17,834 bases of DNA, from positions 1 to 17,834 of the forward strand of contig JACRLA010000268.1 of NCBI GenBank assembly GCA_016215145.1, given 5' to 3'. Origin of the DNA: Chloroflexota bacterium (GTDB lineage Bacteria; Chloroflexota; Anaerolineae; Anaerolineales; VGOW01). The position numbers were made by a program, and so were the translations under genes. Shown one piece after another: positions 1 to 7,018 of the stretch. The notes below the pieces were generated by a model that saw only the letters and a program-made list of their open reading frames with translations, was not told the DNA's origin and searched no databases. The stretch's first letter is position 1. Each line of letters begins with the position of its first letter.

Positions 1-53
1 CCGGTGACTCGGATAACGCTGACACGTTTGTAATCGCGGGTTGTGATTTCCAT
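1..53 (-). CDS. STAS-domain protein, anti-sigma-factor antagonist-like (5' end only)
   Basis: Only the first 17 codons are in the window, read leftward from the ATG at 51-53; the rest lies beyond position 1. The visible peptide is MEITTRDYKRVSVIRVT. This is the typical opening beta-strand of STAS-domain anti-sigma-factor antagonists (SpoIIAA/RsbV family), in which a short polar lead-in is followed by a hydrophobic strand and then G-R-I/L-D. Such proteins are small cytosolic partners of anti-sigma kinases. I see no strong Shine-Dalgarno sequence; a TAAAAT box at 94-99 (minus strand) is a possible -10 element without a convincing -35. The gene is divergent from the hydrolase gene at 293. The family call rests on a very short stretch and is therefore moderate. 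Confidence 0.55.
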   Translation of the reverse strand, partial: MEITTRDYKRVSVIRVT

Positions 54-225
54 TGAATGTTTTCTACTCTGTGGTGAACTTGAATGGTGCTTTATTTTAG
101 CACGCGATATATGATTGGCGTAGTGCGTATCGAGAATAGTTCTTTGCAATTTTAAATGGTTGTGGGGGACGATTTTCTAATCCGCATTTTGGCATTTTCC
201 TGAACTTCATCATTGCTCCGTAAAG

Positions 226-254
226 AAACCCGTTTTCTCGCAGAAAACGGGTTT
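226..254. repeat. Perfect 13-bp hairpin with CGC triloop
   Basis: Arms 226-238 and 242-254 are perfect reverse complements (AAACCCGTTTTCT and its partner) around a 3-nt loop. No clear T-tract follows on either strand. The hairpin sits between two divergent genes, 39 bp before the next start codon, which is an odd place for a terminator. Its apex TCTCGCAGA and its AAAC/GTTT ends recur in the hairpin at 11551-11583, so it may be a dispersed repeat or an mRNA 5' stabiliser. Confidence 0.75.
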
Positions 255-292
255 ATGGCGAAGATGTTGTTACAAACGAAAGGAATTTCCCG

Positions 293-769
293 ATGACCCT
301 GCTTGCTGACACCCTCAACGAGATTGGCGTTCTTAAGCGCCGCGAGATCGAAGCGCGGATTTTGATTCCACTTATTGAATCTTTGGGCAAAGAGTTCGGG
401 CGCGAGAGGGTTCTGGAGATCGTGCGCCAGACAATCATCACCCTTGCGCGTGGGCAGGGGGCGGCGTTGGCACAGCGTTACGGGAATGGCATGAACGACT
501 TTGCCGAGTCGTTAGCAAACTGGAAGAAAGACAATGCGTTAGAGATGGACGTGCTGGAACAAAGTGACGGAAAACTTTCTTTCAACGTCACGCGTTGTCG
601 TTACGCCGAGATGTATCGCACGTTGGGCATTCCCGAATTGGGGGCGATCTTGTCGTGCAATCGCGACGAGTCGCTCATTGAAGGATTCAACGCCGATATA
701 AAATTGACTCGCACGCAGACGATCATGCAGGGCGCGACGTGTTGTGATTTTCGGTATGAAAAGAGGTAG
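293..769 (+). CDS. L-2-amino-thiazoline-4-carboxylate (ATC) hydrolase family protein
   Basis: This 158-residue cytosolic protein has no signal peptide or membrane segment. The N-terminal two thirds are helical. The C-terminal part carries the family signature: CRYAEMYR at 102-109, LGIPELG at 111-117, then SCNRD at 121-125, EGFN at 130-133, KLTRTQTIM at 137-145 and the CCDFRY ending at 150-155. In pseudomonads the characterised member opens the thiazoline ring of L-ATC to N-carbamoyl-L-cysteine during cysteine formation. Most family members are uncharacterised, and here no N-carbamoyl-cysteine amidohydrolase or racemase lies nearby, so the substrate is inferred only from family. Conserved C102, C122 and the C150-C151 pair may bind metal or act in catalysis. 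The start is supported by AAAGGAA seven bases before ATG. It is a single-gene unit, closed by the hairpins at 770-857. Confidence 0.82.
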   Translation: MTLLADTLNEIGVLKRREIEARILIPLIESLGKEFGRERVLEIVRQTIITLARGQGAALAQRYGNGMNDFAESLANWKKDNALEMDVLEQSDGKLSFNVTRCRYAEMYRTLGIPELGAILSCNRDESLIEGFNADIKLTRTQTIMQGATCCDFRYEKR

Positions 770-817
770 GGGCAAACGGCGGTTTGCCCGCAGGGGCGAG
801 CGGCGGTTTGCCTGCCG
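770..817. repeat. REP-like palindromic repeat, two related units
   Basis: Unit one is a perfect 8-bp hairpin, GGGCAAAC (770-777) with GTTTGCCC (782-789) and loop GGCG. Unit two (793-817) repeats GCGGCGGTTTGCC in a less perfect palindrome. It starts on the base after the hydrolase stop codon. The form is like the REP/BIME elements that decorate gene ends; it may protect the 3' end of the mRNA. No transposase is nearby. Confidence 0.6.
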
Positions 818-824
818 TCGAAAC

Positions 825-857
825 AGACACCGAGTGTTTTGCAAACACTCGGTGTCT
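825..857. terminator. Bidirectional terminator hairpin between convergent genes
   Basis: A perfect 15-bp stem (825-839 with 843-857) closes on the triloop TGC. It lies between the end of the hydrolase gene (+) and the end of the parvulin gene (-), where a shared terminator is expected. On the plus strand it is followed by TTATTGTGTGTTT, a moderate T-rich tail; on the minus strand the tail is CTGTTTC. Confidence 0.8.
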
Positions 858-867
858 TATTGTGTGT

Positions 868-2178
868 TTATTTCTTCGTCGCCGTAGCGGTCTGCGCTTG
901 AGCGGTTGCCTGATCGTTCTGCACGCTCTCCACAGTCGGCGTGTTGGGGATGGATGTTTTCCATCGGTCGTATTCTGTCACGAGAGCGGTGTTATTACGT
1001 TGGTCGGTTAACCATTTGGCGAAGGTCTCGCCTTGTTTCTGTTGGTATTCGTCGTCGGTTAACTTGCGCGGCGCGCGCGAAAGAACTTCAATGATGTGGT
1101 AGCCAAACGTGGTCTTCACCGGAAGCGGGTAGAGCCCGATGGGCGCGTTGAATATCACTTGGTCAAACTCTGGCACGAACCCGCCGGGTTGTTGCGTTCC
1201 TAAATCTCCACCCTCATCTTTGTTTGAAGTGTCGGTGGAAAGTTGCGCGGCGAGTTTGACAAAGTCTCCGCCTTTTTGGAGTTGCTCGATGATGGATTTG
1301 GCGGCGGCTTCATCGGCGACAAGGATGTGCCGGCTCTTTGCCTCAACAGTGTCACGCGGCGTATCTTTGGCGATTACCTCTTGCAATTTCTTTCGTATTA
1401 AATTCGTTTCGATTAAGCGGCGAAGATCGTCGCCAGTCATGCCGCTGGTTTTGGTGAGGTTGGATGTGAAATCGCCAAACGATTTCTGATACCCTTCAAG
1501 CGTGTACGGTGTCGCCGTCGGCAACGGCGTGGGCGATGGACCTGCGGTGGGCGCGAGTGTGGGTTCGGTGGTGGCGGTGGGCGCAATGGTCGGGGCGAGA
1601 GTCGGCGTCACTCCCGGCACAAGAGTCGGTGTCAGGGTGAGAGTCGCCGTCGGCGCAGCAGTGAGGGTGGGAGCCGAGGTCGGAGTCCCATTGGCAAAAT
1701 AGCCGAAGGCTTCTTGCAGAGCTTTATCCACTTCATTTGCCGGTATCGTGATGTTGCGCTTCGTTGCTTCTTGGCGGATGATCTCTTCGTCAATCACGTT
1801 GTTCAGCACTTGCCGCCCCATAGTTTGCGAGTTGGTTAACTGGAAGATGATCTGCTCCAGTTGTTGTTGATAATAGGGATCGTTGCCGAAGAACTGGGCG
1901 ATCTGCGCTACCTGAAAATACTCTTGGATTAAAACGTAGCGTTGATACTTGACGGCTTTCTGAAACGTGCCGGTGCTGACTTCGCTGCTGCCGACTTTAG
2001 CCACGGGCTGCCCCGGCTGAATGACGTATTGATCGGCGATGCCATAACCGATGACGGCGACGATCAAGGCGACGATGCCAATGCTTACGCCGATGACCCA
2101 GCGCCGTAAATTTGCTTCGCGCTGGGCGCGAGCGATATGTTTTTTGTGTAAGATTCTTGGCGGCTTACTTTGTGTCAT
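868..2178 (-). CDS. Membrane-anchored SurA/PrsA-like peptidyl-prolyl isomerase (parvulin)
   Basis: This 436-residue extracytoplasmic foldase would catalyse cis-trans isomerisation of prolyl bonds in exported proteins. A basic N-terminus (1-26) is followed by one membrane helix (about 27-48), giving an N-in, C-out anchor instead of a lipobox. Residues 55-160 form the SurA_N-like helical chaperone part. Residues 163-226 are an unusual Thr/Pro/Ala linker (TPT, APT repeats) inserted within the chaperone part. The parvulin domain spans about 281-368: it opens with KSRHILV, contains FVKLAAQLSTD and GGDLG, and closes with FGYHIIEVLSR. The C-terminal tail is Gln/Thr-rich. ATG is preceded by AAGGAG at good spacing. 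It lies downstream of rpsR but separated by a repeat and a hairpin, so it may be only partly co-transcribed with the ribosomal genes. Confidence 0.87.
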   Translation of the reverse strand: MTQSKPPRILHKKHIARAQREANLRRWVIGVSIGIVALIVAVIGYGIADQYVIQPGQPVAKVGSSEVSTGTFQKAVKYQRYVLIQEYFQVAQIAQFFGNDPYYQQQLEQIIFQLTNSQTMGRQVLNNVIDEEIIRQEATKRNITIPANEVDKALQEAFGYFANGTPTSAPTLTAAPTATLTLTPTLVPGVTPTLAPTIAPTATTEPTLAPTAGPSPTPLPTATPYTLEGYQKSFGDFTSNLTKTSGMTGDDLRRLIETNLIRKKLQEVIAKDTPRDTVEAKSRHILVADEAAAKSIIEQLQKGGDFVKLAAQLSTDTSNKDEGGDLGTQQPGGFVPEFDQVIFNAPIGLYPLPVKTTFGYHIIEVLSRAPRKLTDDEYQQKQGETFAKWLTDQRNNTALVTEYDRWKTSIPNTPTVESVQNDQATAQAQTATATKK

Positions 2179-2217
2179 GCCGTGTTCTCCTTAAAATGTC
2201 TTTTGATGGGACATGAA

Positions 2218-2246
2218 ACGGGCATATGGGTGAACCATATGCCCGT
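2218..2246 (-). terminator. Hairpin downstream of rpsR, before the parvulin gene
   Basis: A 12-bp perfect stem (2218-2229 with 2235-2246) encloses a 5-nt loop. Read on the minus strand it follows rpsR by about 100 bases and precedes the parvulin ATG by 40. Only a short TTT tail follows, so it would be a weak or leaky terminator, or an mRNA-processing and stability hairpin. Confidence 0.6.
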
Positions 2247-2283
2247 GTTGCGTGCGTGCGATTCTGATGGGTTTACTACACCA

Positions 2284-2340
2284 GACAGGTCTCACTAAAT
2301 TTGACGTTTGCCGAATTGTAGACAGACCTGTCAGGTGTTG
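2284..2340. repeat. Dispersed intergenic repeat, copy 1
   Basis: Inverted arms GACAGGTCT (2284-2292) and AGACCTGTC (2324-2332) flank a 31-nt spacer. The segment 2308-2340 matches 7113-7145 at 31 of 33 positions, including TTGCCGAATTGTA and AGACCTGTCAGGTGTTG. Both copies are in intergenic DNA. This looks like a small MITE- or REP-type element; no transposase is seen. Confidence 0.8.
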
Positions 2341-2348
2341 GCGATGAC

Positions 2349-2654
2349 CTAGCGTGTTGCCACGGCTTCGTTGCCGCCTTCGTACGGCAAGAGTGCCATG
2401 TGTCGAGCGCGTTTAACGGCTTCGTTCACAATGCGCTGATGTTTGGCGCAAGCGCCCGTTTGGCGGCGAGGACGAATCTTGCCGCGTTCGGTGACATACT
2501 TGCGGAGCAAGTCTACCTGCTTGTAGTCAACGGCTTTAATCTTCTCGACGCAAAATTGGCAGACACGCGCGCGGCGGACATAACGCCCACCCCGCTCATC
2601 GCCACCTTCGTATTCTTCTTCATCGCGATTACCGCGATAACGTTCATCACTCAT
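2349..2654 (-). CDS. rpsR: Small-subunit ribosomal protein bS18
   Basis: A 101-residue protein of the 30S platform that binds 16S rRNA as a heterodimer with bS6. The acidic and Gly/Arg-rich N-terminal extension (1-27) is longer than usual. The conserved core begins at VRRARVCQFC and continues through VDYKQVDLLRKYVTERGKIRPRRQTGACAKHQR to the basic C-terminal helix. The CxxC pair (32 and 35) together with the later CxxH marks a zinc-binding C+ type S18. AAGGAG sits about 11 bases before ATG. It is the last gene of the rpsF-ssb-rpsR operon, 25 bases after ssb; rplI, often found next, is absent here. Confidence 0.97.
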   Translation of the reverse strand: MSDERYRGNRDEEEYEGGDERGGRYVRRARVCQFCVEKIKAVDYKQVDLLRKYVTERGKIRPRRQTGACAKHQRIVNEAVKRARHMALLPYEGGNEAVATR

Positions 2655-2679
2655 GGAAGTAGTTACTCCTTGTTAAAAC

Positions 2680-3099
2680 TTAAAACGGAAACTCATCATC
2701 GTGCTCCGGCGGTTGTTGTTGCTCCGGAGTGGTTGTCTGCTGCTCGTTGGAGTGAGAGCGATTACTGCGATTGTCGAGGATGATCATTTCATTGGCGACC
2801 AGCTCGGTGCGCGAATGACGTTTGCCTTCGGGGTCATCCCACGAGCGGGTTTGCAAGCGACCGTCTACATACACATGCGATCCTTTTACTAAGTACTGCT
2901 TGCAGGTTTCTGCCAACTTGCCCCACGCGACCACATTGAACCACTCGGTCTCTTCGTGGCGCTCACCATCGGGAGTGCTCCAGGCGCGCGAACAGGCGAC
3001 TGTATATGTGGTAACCGGTCGCCCGCTTGGCGTGTAACGCATTTCTGGATCACGTCCCAAGTTGCCGATGATCATGACTTTGTTCAATCCTCTACTCAT
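2680..3099 (-). CDS. ssb: Single-stranded DNA-binding protein
   Basis: A 139-residue SSB that coats single-stranded DNA in replication, repair and recombination, normally as a tetramer. The OB-fold covers about 1-108, with the recognisable opening LNKVMIIGNLGRDPE, the strand WFNVVAWGKLAE and YVDGRLQTRSW. A short Gln/Pro-rich disordered linker (109-132) leads to the acidic partner-docking tip DDEFPF, a close variant of the canonical DDDIPF. It is shorter than enterobacterial SSB (about 178) because of the short linker. AGAGGAGA precedes ATG by about 10 bases. The rpsF-ssb-rpsR order is the classical bacterial arrangement, with 50 bases to rpsF and 25 to rpsR. Confidence 0.97.
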   Translation of the reverse strand: MSRGLNKVMIIGNLGRDPEMRYTPSGRPVTTYTVACSRAWSTPDGERHEETEWFNVVAWGKLAETCKQYLVKGSHVYVDGRLQTRSWDDPEGKRHSRTELVANEMIILDNRSNRSHSNEQQTTTPEQQQPPEHDDEFPF

Positions 3100-3149
3100 G
3101 GCTCAGTCGTCTCCTCTTCAATCCAAAAAATTTTAACAGACTCAAACTC

Positions 3150-3491
3150 TTAATTCGTCGGTGCTGCGATCTCGGCAGTGGCTTCGACGGGCGCAGTGAG
3201 AACCACGGGCTCTACTTTAGTGATCATGAAACGGATCACCTGCTCGGTCAAGCGCAAGTTGCGTTCGATCTCAAGCGGGGCGTTGGCTTTCATGGCTGTC
3301 TGCAACAAAACATAATGACCTTCGCGTTGTTTGCGGATCGGATATGCTAAGCGCTTCTTGCCCTGACGTTCCGCCTTTTCTACGGTGCCGCCGCCAGCCG
3401 TGACCCAACCCTGCGCTTTTTCGGCGAGTTCAGCCACACCATTTTCGTCCACCTCGGGGTGAACGATGAAGGCTATTTCATATTGAGGCAT
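3150..3491 (-). CDS. rpsF: Small-subunit ribosomal protein bS6
   Basis: A 113-residue platform protein of the 30S subunit and partner of bS18. Family features: YEIAFIVHPEVDE at the first strand, GGGTVEKAERQGKKRLAYPIRKQREGHYVLLQ in the middle, and LRLTEQVIRFMITKVE near the end. A short Ala/Thr/Pro tail follows. The AAGGAAAGGAG upstream of ATG is a strong ribosome-binding site. It is the first gene of its operon and carries a structured leader (3523-3591) that could serve bS6:bS18 feedback control. Confidence 0.96.
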   Translation of the reverse strand: MPQYEIAFIVHPEVDENGVAELAEKAQGWVTAGGGTVEKAERQGKKRLAYPIRKQREGHYVLLQTAMKANAPLEIERNLRLTEQVIRFMITKVEPVVLTAPVEATAEIAAPTN

Positions 3492-3522
3492 TTTCTTTAA
3501 TCTCCTTTCCTTGGGATATGCC

Positions 3523-3591
3523 CTCAGTCGGTGCGGGGAAGCACCGCTAAGAGCGGAAAGTGTTTAACAAAACGGTAAGAGTTCGCTTACC
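3523..3591 (-). promoter_or_regulatory. Structured rpsF leader, candidate bS6:bS18 autoregulatory RNA
   Basis: On the minus strand a long hairpin can form from CUUAGCGGUGC (3541-3551) and GCACCGACUGAG (3523-3534), with one bulged A and a 6-nt loop. A CCG triplet lies next to the bulge. A competing hairpin, CCGCT/AGCGG (3544-3556), shares bases with it, and a third hairpin GGTAAG/CTTACC lies at 3574-3591. Known rpsF leaders in several phyla bind the bS6:bS18 complex through a CCG-containing structure. The match to that motif is my inference; the hairpins themselves are read directly. The long hairpin ends about 12 bases before the ribosome-binding site. Confidence 0.4.
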
Positions 3592-3629
3592 TTTGAAACA
3601 CAATGGCGCAAGTTTACCATAAAATAGCG

Positions 3630-3710
3630 GATGGCAGATGGCGAATGGCTTATCGCTTATGGCAAATACGCGATGTGCAATACGCTATTCGCTATATGCC
3701 ATTTGCCATC
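3630..3710. repeat. Imperfect 80-bp palindrome at the end of the sensor kinase gene
   Basis: Ends GATGGCAGATGGC (3630-3642) and GCCATTTGCCATC (3698-3710) pair at 12 of 13 positions, and the interior continues with weaker pairing (runs like ATGGC, GCTATT, TACGC on alternating strands). It stops 2 bp before the kinase stop codon, between that gene's end and the rpsF leader, and may serve as the kinase terminator. It has the look of a degenerate repeat array built from ATGGC/GCCAT words. Confidence 0.6.
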
Positions 3711-3712
3711 GG

Positions 3713-6700
3713 CTAAACGGGTAGCGCAAAATAAAACGTACTGCCCTGACCCAAACGACTCTCGACCCAAATTTTTCCGCCGTGCCGCTCGATGATGGAT
3801 TTGACGATAGCGAGTCCTAAACCGCTCCCTTTCACGCCAGCCGTCTCACGATGTTTGACGCGGAAGAACTTCTCAAACAACCGCGCCTGATCACTCGGCG
3901 CGATCCCCACGCCGCTATCTTGCACGGCGACGACCACACTTTGCTCACGCAGTTCTGCGCTCACTTTTATTTTGCCGTTGTTCGAGGTGTACTTGATGGC
4001 GTTGTCTACTAAATTCGAGATCGCCTGCCGCAACAACGTCTTATCACCGGACAACAGCGGAAGGTTGCTCGCCACTTGCGTGGTCAGCGCGATGTCTTTG
4101 TTCGTCGCATTATTTCGCAAGTTGGAGACAACGGTGCTGATCATTTCTTCGATGTGACACTCTTCGCGCGCCAAACCTACACCGGCTTCAATGCGATTCA
4201 AATCGAGCAAGTCTTCTACTAACTCGCTCATCTGCTCAATGCCTAGCATGATCTTTTGGTTGAATTCCGTTTGCTTCGGATTCAATTGACCCACCATCGG
4301 CAGCATGGTGGTGTAGCCGCGCATGAAGGTCAGCGGCACGCGCAGATCGTGACTGACCGTCGCCACGAATTCGGATTTAAGTTCGTCGAGCTGTTTGAAG
4401 TATGTCACATCGCGCAACACTGCCACCTGACCCAGCAAACTGCCGTCGGCAGAATGGATGGGGGAAGCCGAGGCGAACATGGTGCGACCATCAGCCAGCG
4501 TCACCTGAGTCGGCGCGTTCATCTGAACGTTGCCGCGAATCGCTTCGAGCAGTTCCGGCTTGTTGATCACGCTTGACAAAGGTTGCCCCATCACCGCATG
4601 TCCGTTGAGTCCAAAAGTGCTTTCGGCGGCAGGGTTGATCAACAAAATGCGCTCACGCCGATCGGTCACGATCACCGCATCGGGCGACGAAGCAAGGATG
4701 GCTTGCAGTCGTTGGCGTCCCCCCTCACTCGCTTCATAGAGCAGCGAGTTGCTCACGGCTAACGCCGCTTGACCGGCGAGGGTGGACACAAAGTTGACTT
4801 CGGTTTCGGTGAAGGTGTGTGGTTTGCTAAACCCGATCCACAGAACTCCGAGATAGTGATTTTCTTGGCGCAAGGCTAACGCGATCAGTGCTTGCACTTT
4901 GCCACCGGCTCGGCTCACGTCGAAGATAGTGCGGGCGCGATTTAAATTTTCCAGCACCAGACGCCCTTCGCTCTCGGTGATGCGTAAGAGATCCGAATCT
5001 AACGTCTGTAATACGGCGTTCAACGATCCTTCGGCGATGACGAAGTGCTGCCCATCGTCACGCGGCAGAACCAAACGCGCGCCGCCGCCGTTGGTAGCGG
5101 CGAGAGCGCCTTTGAGGAGCGGCGGCAGCGACTCGCGCAGGTCTAAGCTGCCGGCAATGCCTTGATTGATCTGCAACAACAAATTCAATTCGTTCAAGCG
5201 CGCTCGCAAACGTTCTCGCATACGCTCGAAGGCGATCCCTAAACGCCCGACTTCATCTTCGCCGCTGATCCCCACCGGGCGATCAAATTCGCCTTGGGCG
5301 ATTTGCGCGGTGGCGGCGGCTAATGTTTGGATGGGGCTGGTGATGCGGCTGCCGACGAGCAGCACGATGACGGCGCCAATCGAGCCGATGACGATCAAAA
5401 TAAAAATGAGCGGCGTGGTGATCTGCGCCGCTTGATTCAACACGACCTCATTCGGCATGATGATGATGATCGTCCAGGGGTAGCCATTAACCGGATACGA
5501 ATAGACCAGCCGCCGTGTGTTGCCGGGTCCGCGATCACGATACACTGTGCCGTTGGCAAGGCTGGTGGTGAGAGACTCTTTTTCATCGGAGGGTGACCAC
5601 TGTTGAAGTAGTTGGGTGCGATCCGAATCGTAAATAATGGTGTTGCGTTCATCCACAATGAGTCCGCGCCCGCGGTTGGTTTTTAAACTTTGCAGTTGAT
5701 CAATTGCCGGTTTGAGCAGAGGGTTATTTTCTAGATCGGTGCGCCCGACCAAAATGCCGATAGTGCGGTTTGTCCTTTCATCTAAAACCGGGATCATAAA
5801 TGAGAGGGCGACGCTTTCGGTTTTTGGGTTGGCGGGATAGATGTTGAGTGTTTGCGGGGTGCCTAACGAAAATAGTTTTTTTTCATCATCCGTTAGCCCG
5901 TTGGCAAGCCCGCCGTCATTTGGATACACGGCGATGGATTTGCCGTTGAGATCAAAGAAGGCGAGTTGGCGAAAGAAGGGTATGGCGCGTATCTGTTCGG
6001 GAAACCATTGGTTGAGTGTTGCCGGTTGTTGAAAATGTGAATCGTTTGAAATGGTTCGAAGCGCGCTTTGACCGGCTTGAGTGAAGTAGGGCACGCTGTT
6101 GGCGACGCTTTGCGAGTCGCGGCTGATTTGGTCTACGATGAGTGAGGTCGCCACCTGATTGGCTATGGTGAGGTTCGCCCAAATAAGAACAAGCAAGCCG
6201 AGCAGGCTGAGAGGCATCAGCGTGAACAACAGACGACGGTTAAGGCTGGTTGCATAGAGAGGCGGAAGGCTGCCGATTTGTCGTGTCCACCATTGCTCCA
6301 ATAATAAAAACGCGAGCGAGCCGATGACTCCGGCGATGATCAATTCGCCAAATAGCGGACCCACATTGGCGAGCCATTGGCTGGTGGCAAAATCTAAGCC
6401 CACCAAGCCGAGCGTTGGGCTGTTGGCGAGATAAGATAAGTAGGAGAGTAACCAGATACCGGCTGCGGTTAAGAGGCTGGCGACAAGAGGGAAGCGCATC
6501 GTGCGGGCTACCGCGCCGCGATAATCTTGACGGATAAACCAACCCAGCATACCGGCAGTCAAGGCTACTTCAAAAATTGTGGTGAGGTTATATGTTTCCC
6601 ATCCGGCGCGGGCGATGCCGGCGGCGAGCCCAACCAAGAGGGCGGGTCCGGAACCCAGGAATCCAATGGCGAGGAGGATCGGGCTGTAGCCGAGTAAGGA

Positions 6701-6973
6701 CAGGGTGGGTCCTTTCGGTTCAATGGCAACACCCGGCGGCGACACCGTGTTCGGGAATTGAATCCGCAGCGAGGTGATGAGAATGATCGCGCTGATCGTT
6801 AACATGATCAGCAGCATCCATTGTGTCAGGGAGAGTTTGAGGAAATCGCGGTAGGTGCGGACGATCCCAACCACAAACAACGCGGCGTAAATTAAAATAA
6901 CAATGTAACCTGCGAGGCTCGCCGGTAAATTAAAGAAGGGGATGTCGGTGATGTTCCATAGTTCGAACGACAT
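3713..6973 (-). CDS. Large membrane sensor histidine kinase (multi-TM, dCache-like, HAMP, GAF, PAS, HisKA, HATPase)
   Basis: A 1086-residue hybrid-sensor-style kinase without receiver domain. The N-terminal part has about seven membrane helices (roughly 21-38, 51-69, 92-120, 130-147, 160-181, 203-225, 249-270), resembling a LytS-type 5TM receptor module. An extracellular dCache-like sensor (about 275-510) ends at helix 520-541, followed by HAMP (541-595), GAF (about 605-745), PAS (750-860), HisKA with SHDLRVP and phosphoacceptor H875, and HATPase with N-box NLVDNAIKYT (987-996), G1 DSGVGI (1019-1024), F-box FEKFFRV (1033-1039) and G2 GSGLGLAI (1049-1056). All kinase motifs are intact. It is divergent from the response regulator at 7246, its likely partner by proximity only. 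The start lacks a Shine-Dalgarno sequence but lies 10 bases after a TATAAT box. Ligand unknown. Confidence 0.92.
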   Translation of the reverse strand: MSFELWNITDIPFFNLPASLAGYIVILIYAALFVVGIVRTYRDFLKLSLTQWMLLIMLTISAIILITSLRIQFPNTVSPPGVAIEPKGPTLSLLGYSPILLAIGFLGSGPALLVGLAAGIARAGWETYNLTTIFEVALTAGMLGWFIRQDYRGAVARTMRFPLVASLLTAAGIWLLSYLSYLANSPTLGLVGLDFATSQWLANVGPLFGELIIAGVIGSLAFLLLEQWWTRQIGSLPPLYATSLNRRLLFTLMPLSLLGLLVLIWANLTIANQVATSLIVDQISRDSQSVANSVPYFTQAGQSALRTISNDSHFQQPATLNQWFPEQIRAIPFFRQLAFFDLNGKSIAVYPNDGGLANGLTDDEKKLFSLGTPQTLNIYPANPKTESVALSFMIPVLDERTNRTIGILVGRTDLENNPLLKPAIDQLQSLKTNRGRGLIVDERNTIIYDSDRTQLLQQWSPSDEKESLTTSLANGTVYRDRGPGNTRRLVYSYPVNGYPWTIIIIMPNEVVLNQAAQITTPLIFILIVIGSIGAVIVLLVGSRITSPIQTLAAATAQIAQGEFDRPVGISGEDEVGRLGIAFERMRERLRARLNELNLLLQINQGIAGSLDLRESLPPLLKGALAATNGGGARLVLPRDDGQHFVIAEGSLNAVLQTLDSDLLRITESEGRLVLENLNRARTIFDVSRAGGKVQALIALALRQENHYLGVLWIGFSKPHTFTETEVNFVSTLAGQAALAVSNSLLYEASEGGRQRLQAILASSPDAVIVTDRRERILLINPAAESTFGLNGHAVMGQPLSSVINKPELLEAIRGNVQMNAPTQVTLADGRTMFASASPIHSADGSLLGQVAVLRDVTYFKQLDELKSEFVATVSHDLRVPLTFMRGYTTMLPMVGQLNPKQTEFNQKIMLGIEQMSELVEDLLDLNRIEAGVGLAREECHIEEMISTVVSNLRNNATNKDIALTTQVASNLPLLSGDKTLLRQAISNLVDNAIKYTSNNGKIKVSAELREQSVVVAVQDSGVGIAPSDQARLFEKFFRVKHRETAGVKGSGLGLAIVKSIIERHGGKIWVESRLGQGSTFYFALPV

Positions 6974-6983
6974 ATCGGCGATG

Positions 6984-7011
6984 ATTATAGCATCGCAATG
7001 GAGCGGGGCAA
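6984..7011 (-). promoter_or_regulatory. Sigma-70-type promoter of the sensor kinase gene, near-leaderless
   Basis: A consensus TATAAT (6984-6989, minus strand) is preceded by TTGCCC (7006-7011, 4/6 match to TTGACA) with a 16-bp spacer. Only 10 bases separate the -10 box from the kinase ATG, so the transcript should start 2 to 5 bases before the start codon. Confidence 0.6.
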
Positions 7012-7018
7012 CTTTGAG

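Noticed and set aside
770..857. Possible CRISPR-like or integron repeat array
   Set aside because: Only two unequal palindromic units and one terminator hairpin; no regular repeat-spacer structure and no cas or integrase gene.
1502..1702. Plus-strand open frame rich in Val and Gly
   Set aside because: It is the antisense shadow of the Thr/Pro linker of the parvulin gene; the composition is forced by the repeats.
2400..2783. Plus-strand open frame of 127 codons
   Set aside because: It runs antisense through rpsR and ssb, two certain genes, and has no family features or ribosome-binding site.
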